Assembly (NCBI GenBank): GCA_000499405.2 | Contig: HG738141.1 | Location: forward strand, 404,032-468,031 | DNA length: 64,000 nt | Reading direction: 5' to 3' | DNA from: Onchocerca volvulus | Lineage: Eukaryota > Nematoda > Chromadorea > Rhabditida > Onchocercidae | Shown: positions 37,000 to 48,673 of the stretch, one piece after another | Layout of the letters: each line of letters opens with the position of its first letter | How positions within the stretch are numbered: position 1 is the stretch's first letter | Translations under genes and position numbers: made by a program | Notes under the pieces: generated by a model | The model's input: only the letters and a program-made list of their open reading frames with translations | Told to the model about the DNA's origin: nothing | The model's database searches: none

Positions 37000-37799
37000 T
37001 TTAGCCTCGCTACAAAAGTTTTTCCATTTCAATTTTAAACAGAAAAACAAATAAAGTCGCCACGTGACTGGTATGATTATCGATTGCAATGTTTAAGAAT
37101 TTCCAACGATTATAAATGAAATTAACTATGGAAATCATGATAATATTATCTTATTCATCATCTATAACTTTTCATATTAGTGCTTTAATCGATTAACAGA
37201 TCAGTGCATATGTTCTACATAAACTACGAAATGCATAAAATACTACCCTAAAATCTCATCCAGGTTTTATTATATAAAGCGATACCTTTTTAACATTCGA
37301 AATTTAATTAATCTGGATTTTCTTCCAAAAGTAATGCGAAAGCAAATAATAAGAGAAGCTGGTCAAAATAAATTTTGCATGCGAAAGAAAAAAAAAAAAC
37401 ATCGGAAGATTTAACATGTTAGGTTCTTGTTCATTGAAATATGCTGTCGAATGTGGTTCTATACCATAAGCTTGGCATAAAAATGCTCGTAATTGAATCG
37501 GTACAGGTATCATAACAAATCGTGGTACCAATGGTGAAATTATAAATCACCACCAAGTCAATCACAAGCAAAAAAAGAAAACCTGAAATTGACTGATGAA
37601 AAAAACCTCAGTTTAATGATGAAAATGACAAAGAAAATACAAATTATCCCTATTATTATAGTAAATGTTACAGTAAATTCTTTTCGATCTTCTCATTCGT
37701 GCTGTCAGGGCAATTCAAGAATTCTTCATTATCCGCAAGAAAATCGTACAAATTAATTTACATTATATTACAAACATTCTTATTGTACTACACTGAATT

Positions 37800-38720
37800 C
37801 CTCGAACAATTTATAAAAAATTCATGAATTCCGAAAAAAAAAATTCATATTGTTTACATTTTACTCATTTCAGAACAAATGACTTCGCGCAACTGAAACC
37901 AAAACAATAAAAATCAATGGGAAACTAACAATTTATAAGAAATCTCAAAAATCATACCCTCTCTCATTAACTCATTTTTCGCACATTTCCGACCTCCTCT
38001 TTACCATCACCGAGAGGGTGGATGATTTATGATGGAGCCTTTTAAGACACAAATACAACCAAAGAGACAATCATGACTACGGTAAGTGAAAGCATTGTAA
38101 ACTATTTGTCGAAAATAATTATTGCAAACAAACTAACCGCTGAGATAACGACACAGGATCATTGTTAATTTGACGCACGTCAATATGAAGATATAATTGA
38201 TTGGCCAATCCACGTATATGCATAAATATATAAAGTATAATTCAGTCTGATATCCTATTGATAGAATAGAGGTGAATGAGTGAAGGGCGGAAGATCCTTC
38301 CTGAAAGAACAAACATCATAAAGAAATATATCAGATAAGTTGGTTTCAAGGTAATAAGCATAATTTAACATGACGGCTGTCAGCATTCAGTCTTAAAAAT
38401 TGATCGGATTTACTGATTGTAGGATTACTCGAATGAGATGATACCCAGAAACTATCAGTGCTAAACGAACAAACAGTCCCCGTATCACTTCAGTCACCAA
38501 ATAATACCGCTATAAAAATCAATAAATGGTTAAATCTGTTGTTTTTCTCTTTTCTTTGACCTCGAGAAACTACCCATTTCCCTTCTCATCGTGAACTTCG
38601 AACTTGGGATTTTATCCCGCCCAGAAAACCTCTATTCTGAGACACTCCATACTCTTGTTAAAACGTCGACCAAAATATCATCCGTTATAACTGTGAATTA
38701 TTAACACTAATCGATGTTGA
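37800..38720 (+). repeat. 1.4-kb repeat, copy C (deleted and decayed)
   Basis: Matches copies A and B from about the GACTTCGCGCAACTG block onward, but the part equivalent to 19780-20268 is missing. The 65-codon frame has a deletion in CGACACAAAG (reads CAACCAAAG) and a later stop, and the 14-bp palindrome has one mismatch. Confidence 0.75.
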
Positions 38721-39434
38721 TATAAATTCGTGTAATCGATTTGAGTTTATAACCCGAAAGTTCTTCAACGTGCGCCTTATCTATACATAAAATGCCTATT
38801 CGAAATGCAACATTGTATCGAAATTTCAAATCAATCGGTGAAGAACTCGAAATATTGTGAGGTAAGTAAGAACGTTTACATTTTTATTTGTATTTCAATT
38901 GTACTGAGCAAAATCATTGTTCGTTCAGAATCAATCAATTTTTAAAATTCAAAAATATCGAAAATTTATTTTTTTTTTTTTTTTTGCAATTAACGCTTCC
39001 TCATGCAATTATCGGGAATAACACAAAGAGAAATCTTAATTAAAGAAGTAGACAGGAAACTTTGACTTTTTCTTTTTTTTGAAAAAAATTTCCGATGCTG
39101 AAGTACAAAGGGAAAAGTTTCGCAAAATGATAATATTCCAAATCTTCATAAAATCAAAATAATAAATGATAATATTGCATAAAATAAGTAATAATAAAAG
39201 CAATGAATAAAATAAGTGAACTATCAGTATTTATCTTCCTACTAATCACCGTCAACATAAAAAATACATATATACACATAAGAAAATATATTCCACATAA
39301 AATACCTATATTATACACTTGAAAAATATATTTCACCGAATATCACTTACGATCGAGAACAAAATGCATTTGTTCCAGTATAATTTTCCATATTTATTCG
39401 TGGAAAACACGACTGCGTAAAAGGATTACTAGTT

Positions 39435-42276
39435 TCACCAAAATTCCTGCAAATAATTTCAAAAATTCGATATTTCTAAGTCAATAACAGTAATTAAGAA
39501 AATTTTAAATTTTAGTGCAATAAAGGTAATCTAGTTTGATATAAAAATAAATTTAAAATACTGATCTCTAAAACACTTTTTAATTTAATGCATGTCTCAC
39601 TCCAAATATGAAGTTTAAACTTATAACGTAATTATCATCGCCAATATCAAAAGAGAACATCGGTGACAGAATAAAATCTCATATTAATCACAATGAATCA
39701 AAGATAAAAAACAAAAATTCAGAATTTGAAAACAAAATTTAGCTCAAATATTAATGAAACTTACATTGCCAAACAGATCATTTAAATCATCCATTGTAGT
39801 AGTATTTAAATTTAATCTATTCGAATCAATCAATGATGGAATATCCGATGTTCTTTCAATATTATAATTGCATGACACTGGAATGGTTGGATTTTGTTGT
39901 AAATTATTATCAAAAAATTGCTGTGGAAACGAATTACAGAAATGAGATGATCCTGGTACATCGACAATACATGTATTTCGTCCAGAAAATCTGAAATTCA
40001 TCGAAATTTTTCATTTTTCATTCCGCCAATTATAACTTTTTACGAAATCAAGGAATTGTATGATTCAAAACTTGAATTTTATTTTGAATTGTTAACATTC
40101 AATAAAATTTCAATTCCAATAATCGATATTCTCTGAATTATCACATACTAGCCGTCTATTCCAAGAATAATATCTCAAATTGCGTCTCATACTGTTCTGT
40201 TCACTTTTTATTTCTAAAAAGTTGATATCTTTAATCGCTGAAATCATCCACAACTATTGCGCCCTTCCTAATGTGAATAAAATATTCAAATTACTGAAAT
40301 TACAAATTAATAACCTTGGCCTTCTACACATTGCACAATGCTGATAATGAAGTGCATGCATACTACCACTGTTGAAACTTGCCGCAAAGTTCATATATCC
40401 CTAAAAAAATTATCCACAATTTTGGAATCCATTCAGTAAATGAACAGATATAAAAAGTTCTAGGGTAGCTTCATCAAATATCAAATAGACTAGAAACTCG
40501 AAAACGAATAGTATAGAAAAATTCCAATCAAATCGTATTTCTCCAGGAAATTTTCAAAAAAAAATTAAGCCAATATTAGCCATTATTTATAACCAACCAA
40601 AGAATTAAAATAGTATATTAGAAAATAACATATTTACAAATCTTTTTAGCAGAAATACGATTGCATCCTAAGTATAGTTATTGATAGAATCGAAAAATAT
40701 ACAACAATGAATGCGCCGATATTTCTAACAATTTAAATAGCTAAATATTTCATGAATAAAACAAAAATTACCAAATTATTTTGTAGTTTACACGGGCGCA
40801 TATGAATAAATTGACAACGAGAACCATATGGACATGAACCATATAAGGCAAATTTGTTGCATAATTGTGTCTTATATTTGGGATGTGGCTGAAAAATGAT
40901 TAAAAATGATAAAATGATAAAAAATGTTATTTTTTAGACATAAAATGATAAATTTTGATGATGAATTACTATCAGAGAGATTCTCCAGAAAATATTCGAT
41001 TACGACTTTTTTGCCCAATCAACACTAACACTAAGTTCTTTAAAAAAAAAATAAGTTCCAACAGCGAGTAGGAAAGAGATGAGGAAATAAAATTCTAAAA
41101 TGTAATTTTATATATGCGAAAAAATTACTCTTGGTGCAGGAAGTAATTCGTTGATGCCATGTGCAAATCGACATTGAAAACCGTATGGACATTGTCCAGT
41201 ATCTCGGAATGCGTTACAGAGCGAAGTTTTGTATGCATTCATCCGACGACGTTCTGAAAATTGGAGAAAAGAGCATAAGTTTAGGGTTTTAGTCAATAAA
41301 AATGAACTTACCTCTTTGTAAGAGTTCTCGTTCTTGATCAGAAACCGCTTTAAGCCATTCCGATTCATGCAGACGATGCTAAATTAAGAGCATTAAAAGG
41401 ATTAAACAACGATGATTTCAACACTTATTATTCATCTTATGAATGCAATTTAGTAAACAACAGAATTCGGAATGAATTTCAATTATTTTTTAACTTTGTC
41501 AGACATATTACTGATGAAAAAATAAGGAGAACAGAGTAAATAGCTAAGAAAGGATCAAAAAAATTTTCATAAGGCTACCGGATAACTTATATTTGAATCA
41601 ATCAATAAGTGAAATATATTCATACTTCTATCGTCGAAGATATTCGAAGTGATGGAAGTGTAACTGGTGTCGCAGGTGGAGCTATTCGTCCATCTCTTTC
41701 TACATCTTCCAAAGGTGACTTAGGACTTACTTTCAAATCATCATTGCTATGTTGCTATAAGAAAAAAAGTTTTTTAGAAAGAAAAAAAAAAAAAAAAGGA
41801 AAAAATAAAAAGCATTACTATCACCTCAAAAAATGACACGTAAACAAAAAAGATACAAGTTATTATCACCACACATAACTTAATATGACCAATTTATCGA
41901 AAAAAAAAAAAAAATTCAACAAGATGTGTAGATTCTAAAGAGCAATAATGAACTAAAAGTTACATAGATTTCATTTTTGCTAAGATAAAAATAATTATCT
42001 TTTTGATTATTATTATAGTTATGCAAAAATTTCATATAAATAAAAATAATCATAGACTTGAAGGAAACTCACTCACTTAAACTTTATGCGAAAAAAAAAA
42101 GTTTTGACAACTTCTTTGCGTAAAAATTTTACATAGGATCAAATACTATGCTCTTTTTAGTTGCATACTCATTTAATCGCTAAATATATGAAGAACTATA
42201 TTACCGTAGGAATATTACCCTGTTGAATTGTTTGCCATGGAGATGAATCGACTGTTCGCAATTGTCCTCGATACAT
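39435..42276 (-). CDS. OMA/POS/MEX-type double CCCH zinc-finger protein (gene 3), 5'-truncated
   Basis: Exons: 42276-42205, 41754-41626, 41378-41312, 41253-41129 (finger 1), 40888-40772 (finger 2), 40400-40315, 39990-39765, 39446-39435 (TGA); 277 codons with agreeing phases. Finger 1 (C102, C111, C117, H121; [11 protein letters not shown]) and finger 2 (C141, C150, C156, H160; [11 protein letters not shown]) are both intact. The first coding exon of genes 1 and 2 is absent, and the AG acceptor before exon 2 is lost. The model therefore starts at the ATG at 42274-42276, which is not initiating in the paralogues. Exon 7 ends two bases short relative to gene 2 (GGCAAT against AGCACAAT), so the last exon is read in another frame and stops after three codons; the gene 2-like tail would run to 39347. 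It may be a live gene with new ends or a recent pseudogene. Confidence 0.75.
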
Positions 42277-42602
42277 TGAAATTTATTTATACGATATTAT
42301 ACACAATATCGCGCTTAAACAATGGAAAAGATTAGATGAACAAATACACGGTAAATAATCAAAGAATACAAACAATCATCTAAATGTTTATTATGACTTC
42401 TGCTGCTACTAAATCAGCTTGGAAATTGCCTGCTATCATCAAATTACGTCGAATTAAACTCTTTGAACTTTAGACTGTCCTCTGCTACAAAATTCCGATC
42501 TTTTAAATCTTTTCGAAGCTCCTCCTTCTTATCTGATCTCCACCATGTCGTATCATGATTGATTAACCTCATTTTGTTTATCTGTGAATCAGAGCGTTTT
42601 GG

Positions 42603-42620
42603 CGGTAAACATGTTTACCG
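42603..42620. promoter_or_regulatory. 18-bp palindrome with two forkhead sites
   Basis: CGGTAAACATGTTTACCG is perfectly self-complementary and contains GTAAACA and TGTTTAC back to back, the core bound by DAF-16/FOXO and PHA-4/FOXA-type forkhead factors. It lies about 330 bp upstream of the gene 3 start in the new sequence that replaced the original promoter. Function is inference. Confidence 0.4.
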
Positions 42621-43829
42621 TCTCCTTGAAACTATATCGCGCTTCTTGACCTTTAGAACTTTTTGTTCAGTTTATTCAGCTCGGTTTCACGTCAGTTAAT
42701 TTTTATCGTATCCATTAATAATTAATTGATCATTTTATCATTCAATCATTCAGTAATCTGATAAATAATGTTATCGGAATATTTTATGATGAGCGATTCT
42801 TATGATTTAATTAAAATTAAAGAATTCCTTAAGCATATTTGGTTAGTTTTAAATATATATTTTTTGGAAGATGAAGAAGATACACATATATCTAAAATTA
42901 AACAAATATGTATTCAAAAATTTTCTATTACCTTCTTCTAAGAATTAATGAAGTGATTTAATACTTAAAAAAAAAAAAAAAAAAAAAAAAATGAATCCTG
43001 CAAATAATGAAAATTTGTTATGAATATAAATGATTTTTTTAATTTATTAATGGAATAATTTTCTCAAGGAAGTCTTTTTAAAAATTGGTTTATTTTTCTG
43101 AATATCCTTTTTTCGATTAACTTTTTGTTTGCCTTAATTTTTTTTGCATTTTCTGTAAATTTATAAACTTCAAATTTGGAGAAATAGATGCCGTGTGTAA
43201 CCTGTAGATCAATTCTGATCAAATATTTTGAATTACTGCTATCAAATTGATAAGCTATTCGACGAATTGAATCCTCAAATTATTAATATCATTTATAGTT
43301 TCATTTTTCTTTTTACGTATTTCCAACTTTTCAACTTTTTCTCATGAAAAGCGTAGAAACGCAAAGAAACTTCACGCTTCTCTTGCTAATCGCTATTATA
43401 TTGATAGTTTTTTTTTTTTTCCTTAGCGATATTCGTAGCTTCTTTATTACAAAAACATGTTAATTTGTGATATGTTCTTAATGTATTTTTGCTATATATT
43501 GCATATTTTTAGAAATATATCTTTGAATAATTGCGATATTTGGAATGTTCACGTAAAAGCAGTTTTAATAATTTTACATTGCTTTAATTTAATTCTCCTG
43601 AAATTCATATGTTTGCAGTTGTAAAATTTAAAAAAAAAAAAAAAAAGAAAATGAATGCTTTGAAGTTTGTCTTTAGTAATCAGCTAAAAATTTCGCTTTT
43701 TTGAATTTAAATTTCAAATTAAAACATTATTGAATGTTGAAATTTGTTAAAGAATATGTATTATATCTGTTCATTATCTATACTGATAAAAATTTGAATC
43801 GTTGCTGTGACTTGCCACGTAACTTTGCA

Positions 43830-44435
43830 ATCTCTTCACCGATTGCTTTCAAATTTTGATATAATCTTGCATTCCAATAGGCGCTCTTTTTTATATAGAT
43901 ATGCTTTTTTTTTTACATGTCACACTCGTAATAAGTAAAAGTAAGTGAGCGGATTGACTTTTTTTTTTTTTACCACGCCTTTATGAGCAGAATCACTCCT
44001 TCATCAGCGGACTGAATTTATTGCCCATGTTTACTTTCTACGTTCACCACGTCTACTTCCTGCATTCATTTTTACATAACATTTCAAATTCTTCACCGAT
44101 TGATTTGAAATACAGCATTGCATTCGAACAGGCGTGTATTTCTATCTGGATAAGGCGCGCTTGTTTAAACTTTTTCGTTTATTTGTTATTTTGTGAGAAA
44201 TGTAGTTGCGTTGCAAAAATATCGAGATCATGAAAGTGTATAATGAAATTTTGTTCAAGCAATTTATGGATTGACTTTCTGATTTCTAATATTAGATCGT
44301 GTCTTGGATTGTCTTTTTGTCGTAAATGTTCATTGTTCATTTTGAAGCAAAGTTTCAAGTTCTTTACCGATTAATTTGAAAATTTCATACAGCATTGCAT
44401 TTAAATAGGCGTGTGTTTCCATATAGATACTTACT
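43830..44435 (+). repeat. dispersed 70-80-bp repeat, three copies
   Basis: Similar units at about 43830-43900, 44085-44160 and 44350-44430: (T)CACCGATTG-TTTGAAAT..., then (A)GCATTGCATTC-AATAGGCG, then ATATAGATA. Reverse-orientation relatives occur at about 38760-38865 and 45055-45160. They look like pieces of one older transposable element family. Confidence 0.6.
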
Positions 44436-46356
44436 TTTTTTTAAACCTCTCCATAAGGATAAAACATATTTCCCGCCAAAGTATTTCGATTAACAAATAA
44501 ACAAAGTGAGATCAACTTAATCATAAGGCGACATGTTGGAGATCAGAAAAGAAGGAGGAGTCCTGAAAGGATTTAAAAGGTTCGGATTTGAAGCAGAATC
44601 AATTCAAATTCGACAACAGTTCGAGTTCAACGAATAGTTCAGTTCGAATTTTCTACACCGACATAGCGATAGTTTTACAACGATGCAAATCGACACAACA
44701 ACAGCAACAAATCAATAGTCAAGGAATTTAGTTCTTTTCTACAAGTGACAAAGGAAAGAATAATCCAGTGATCAATTTGTCTGGATATTCTCTGATAATT
44801 GTTTGTTACGAAGAATCACTCTTCATCAATCAATAAAACCTTTCTTAACAGGATTCATTTCTGTCACATAAGACACAAAATACCTCTTCACACCTATTGC
44901 TGACTTAGTCTAATCGCAACAGCAAGAATCACCAAATTGCAAATCAAATTAAGAAGTATCAGTTTTTTTCCCAACACTAGAAACGTGCGCTTTCTCTTTT
45001 TTTTTTTCCACTTAATCAAACTGAGCTGCAACAACGCATGTATATAAAAACATGCGGGTATTCGAATGCAACCATGTTGTGTCAAAATTTCAAAGCAATA
45101 GATAAGAACTTTCTGATATCTAAGATTTTGAATTAATACAGATAAGGTGCGTGTTTAAGAATTTTTGGAAATTTAAGAATTTGAACAATCGAACATTTAC
45201 ATTTTTCTTTATGCAGACTAACTGGAGTCAGACAAGCGAAGCGCGGCCGGGTACAGCTAGTACATACCTATTTTTTTGATTGAAAAAAATCATTAAATCG
45301 TAACATCGTTTCTAATAAAAGAAATCCGCAAAAATAAAGTGATTTTCGAAATCATGTGATAGCTTACGTGATAGAGGAAAGGTCATTCATATGAAATCAA
45401 TTAAATTTTCAAGATTTTCCAATCATTTTAGATTTAAAGAAAAACTAATGTCATTTCGACATCAATAACCATCATATTCTGATTTGATCAATATTTTTAT
45501 ATTTTTCTAAGATCAATAAGTGTTTAAATAAAAATTACACGATTAAGCGGCATACATATTAAGCAACATACCTACCTGTCTAACAAATTATTCGAAATGC
45601 TATGAATTTCTCCGATCAATAATAAATATTGAAAAAAGTTTGCAAATTATCACTTGAATTATTGGTAAAGTTTGTTCGTGATTAATTAGAGAGGATTTTT
45701 TTTTTCCAAAATAAAACCCGCATCAGTAATATTTTACTGAATTAAATCTCGTCCTGCCCGATAAATTTACTCTTTACATCAATTTTCACTAAGTTCAAAT
45801 TATTAGCATTTTTCAAAATCGATCTTAGCAATAATGAACGAAAGGATAGTAAAATAGCAATGAACTTTCATTAGCTATCCTATTTTTGTCCACTTTTATC
45901 TTGATTTATTCTAGCATTTACAACTAATTTTGAAAACAGATGAATTCTACAATTTCTGGATAATGTTATTTTTTCTTGATTGACGTTAATTTATGCTTAC
46001 TATATCATTCATTTTAATCGCCTGATTGGCATTAATCATGCTTATTGTGTCGACATTTTTAACTGTTTAATTGGCGTCACTCTAGTCAACATATTAAATA
46101 TGGTGACTTCTGATATCCCAAATGATTAAGAAATCATTCAGATATGATCTTCAGTCCTTCTATTATTCAAATTGCATCATTAAAACATTTTTTTGATCAC
46201 AAAAAAAAAAGAAAAAAATTCCATGAAAGATGAAAAAATATCCTAAAATTAGATGATATTCTTTAAACAAAAAAAGTTATCAAAATAAAAGCAACAAAGA
46301 AAAAGAATGAATTGAAAAAATGTGGGAAGTGAAATGAAATTTTAGAAAATAAATAA

Positions 46357-46615
46357 ATCATTATTATTGTTGTTATTGATTTTGTTTTATTATCATTTAT
46401 TATTGTTATTATTATTGTCATTATTATTTGTCACTATTATTATTGTTACTATAATTACTATTATCTGTTATCATCATTAAAAAATCTTGCAAATAAGAGT
46501 AATAATACTCTTATTTGTCATCATTATTCGTTGTTATTATTATTTATCATTGTTTTATTGTTATTATTTATCATAATTACTACTATTGTTATTATTATTA
46601 TTATTCTTGGATTAA
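46357..46615. repeat. ATT/ATTGTT low-complexity tract (unit B)
   Basis: Counterpart of 28262-28500, with length changes. Confidence 0.7.
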
Positions 46616-47590
46616 TTCTGTACTGAATTATACGAAATCAGTTTCGAACTGCTTAAAACAACAATTCTATGTTTGTTCATATTTTTTCTTTCTAATATTA
46701 TCGAGACATTTATAAGTTTCAAGAAAGAACTTATATGAAATTGATTTAAATTCAAGCATAAATAGTATATTGAAATAGTTCCAAATTAATTACACTGGGC
46801 TCCCTTGGCATAAATAATATAAATAATAATGAAATGGAATAATACTCAGATGCTCTATTTGATTAATTAATTAATTAGAAAAAAAATGATAATAGCAATC
46901 AAATCCCTCCCTTCCCTTTAGATTACATTAATAAATCACACAATTCTTCATGAATAATAATTGGTAAGAAATTACTGTCGTTGAAAATTCCTCAATTAAA
47001 TATTTAATTTTATTTTTCGTTTCCATAATTTTTTATGGAAAATGTCAAAATTGCAGTGAGCAATTAAAGATTGATCGGTTTCAAAATTTAATATTAAAAT
47101 TAATTTCTCAATATTATCCAAAAATAAATGAATAAAATTCCAAACTTTTTTTCATTAAAAAAAAAATTCCAAATCTAGATTTTGCCGCTTGGATTTTTAT
47201 ATTTACCAAACAATCGTCCTAACTACTGGCAATCATGTCAAACTATCAAAAATGACCTAAGTATGAATTAAATGTATACATGAATTAAACGTTTTTAGCA
47301 AAAAACTTCAATTTTTATGTTATTTTGAGAAAGTGAAAAAAAAAAAGAAAATTTCAAAAAATTTAAATATTGTCTTTGACAATCAAAAAATACTATTAAA
47401 TTTGCATAATATAATTTGCAAATATGAATGATTATTGAGCTAAAGAAATGAAATAAAAAAAAAAAGTAAATAAAAACAAAAAATCTCAAAAATATCAAAA
47501 ATTTGAAATTTAATGATTATGATATCTTAGTAGTGATACAAAAGCACTTGGTGTAAATACCTCGGAATCAAGAAAAGTAATTGGGAAAGA

Positions 47591-47620
47591 TCGGGATGGA
47601 TTATTTCTCAACCATCCCGA
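47591..47620. repeat. 9-bp GC-containing hairpin
   Basis: TCGGGATGG and CCATCCCGA form perfect arms around a 12-nt loop. It lies about 90 bp before a larger hairpin in the unique DNA between unit B and the ankyrin gene. Confidence 0.5.
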
Positions 47621-47710
47621 ATAATAACATATCAATTGCAAAATTTCATCGGAAATACTTCAGCGGCTGTTCGATTTGGAAATAAAAAAATATTGTTGCA
47701 GCGAAACTGT

Positions 47711-47765
47711 GAATTATTCGGTGGGCCGTATAAAATGATGATTAATGTGGCCCACCGAATGATTT
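47711..47765 (+). ncRNA. candidate structured RNA hairpin
   Basis: A 17-pair stem (47711-47727 with 47749-47765) and a 21-nt loop. The inner 12 pairs, ATTCGGTGGGCC with GGCCCACCGAAT, are perfect; the outer five include two G-U pairs if transcribed on the plus strand. The GC-rich stem stands out from the surrounding A/T-rich DNA. It may be a small-RNA precursor, a structured 5' leader or a palindromic transposon end; no family is recognised. Confidence 0.35.
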
Positions 47766-48673
47766 GGAATGCCCGATTTTAATTCTCAATGAAATAGCAT
47801 AGCCATGGAAGAGATGCAAGATGAGGAAAGATGGAAGGGAAATATTTTCAAAGCATACAAGTAAGCAAACATGGGAATCTCGGGAGAGACGTATGGAAGT
47901 TTAACTTTTTTTTTTTTAAGGGAATCGTAGCATTTACCGCGCTATATTCTCCGGTAAATATTGGATTTGCAGAAATCAGTTACTTGGCTAGCCTGAAATT
48001 ACTTGGCTGTGATCATTCATGAAACGGGTAAGTTGTATTTTTTTTGAAAAAATACAAGTTATTTACGTGATAGCAATTCCGACGTGTATTACGTGTACTA
48101 TTAGATGAAATGTAGTATATGCTACGTGAATGCAAAATAGCTATTAATGGATTGATAGAAATGCCATTATCTTTGCATCGTTTCATTTCTTTGCTTTTTA
48201 ATCAATACTTTTTTTTTCTAGTATCCTCGCGAAAATCTTGTTCTGTATTGTTTTGATTTTCATTTTTACTATCAAGAAAATTACTGAGAAAAATTAATTA
48301 CACATATTTATATTCCGTAAACTCAAAAGTAATTGTCTTAAAGATTTATTTTTCGAACCTTTAATTTTTGTCATTTTTTCGAAAAACCAACAATAAAGAT
48401 AGTCTTCATGACAAAATATACATTACATAGAGACAATATGTATTAATGACGTATTTTACATTATAAATGCGAAAAAAAAAAGTGGAAATTGGTAATGTAT
48501 TTTGTGTTGCATTTATATTTCTGTAAGGAGAGAAATAGGTCATTTTTTTTTTTTTTTGGAGCAGTTTATGGATATACATCTAATTCATATGATTTCCAGA
48601 ATTTGTATAAATCACATTTCAACGTTTTGTTAAAATTTCTTTTAGTATATTTCGTCGAACTGTGATTTTTTAG

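Larger units (their letters stand above)
35640..37045 (-). mobile_element. inserted endogenous CRESS-DNA-virus-like segment
   Basis: Sequence absent from the homologous intron of gene 1 (18948-19335). Boundaries are taken where homology to gene 1 intron 1 stops and restarts; the left edge is near CTGAAATGAT and the right edge near AATAAAGTCG. It holds one Rep gene, a short flank with a GCTGCC/GGCAGC inverted repeat, and a partial second copy of the Rep helicase region. It is richer in G/C than its surroundings. No clear target-site duplication or capsid gene was found. Confidence 0.75.
35556..37513 (-). pseudogene. partial copy of CCCH gene 1 (exons 1 and 2 only)
   Basis: Exon 1 copy at 37513-37416 ([20 protein letters not shown]...) and exon 2 copy at 35634-35556 ([15 protein letters not shown]) keep reading frame and splice sites. 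Their intron is enlarged from about 390 bp in gene 1 to about 1.78 kb by an insertion bearing a Rep gene. No exon 3 or CCCH finger exon follows: to the left, the copy runs to about 35017 and then breaks. It cannot make a CCCH protein, but its promoter and first exons could still be transcribed across the Rep gene, which is on the same strand. Confidence 0.75.
42290..45260. mobile_element. fold-back insertion with Helitron-like 3' end
   Basis: This segment interrupts unit B: the homology to unit A stops in gene 3 exon 2 and resumes at 45262. The left part (about 42440-42600) is an imperfect inverted repeat of about 44485-44640 (shared GGAGATCAGA-AAGAAGGAGGAG and ATAAACAAA blocks in opposite orientation). 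The right edge reads GCGAAGCGCGGCCGGGTACA then GCTAG|T. A GC-rich hairpin-prone tail ending CTAG before T is the Helitron terminus pattern, and unit A homology restarts immediately after. No Rep/helicase or transposase frame lies inside, so it would be non-autonomous. Whether the fold-back and the Helitron-like end belong to one element is uncertain. Confidence 0.5.
35017..47510 (+). repeat. segmental duplication, unit B
   Basis: Counterpart of 18225-29960 in the same orientation. It contains gene 1 exons 1-2, 1.4-kb repeat copy C, CCCH gene 3 and upstream DNA. It is modified by insertion of a Rep-bearing segment in intron 1 of the gene 1 copy, a deletion in the 1.4-kb repeat, and replacement of the gene 3 first exon and promoter side by a 3-kb fold-back segment. 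Confidence 0.8.

Noticed and set aside
47806..48030. possible upstream exons of the ankyrin gene (ATG GAA GAG ATG ... with a GTAAGC donor, and frames to 48022)
   Set aside because: The first candidate ends in phase 2 and cannot join any later candidate exon or the 48674 exon without an immediate stop. The third candidate contains a stop before its donor.
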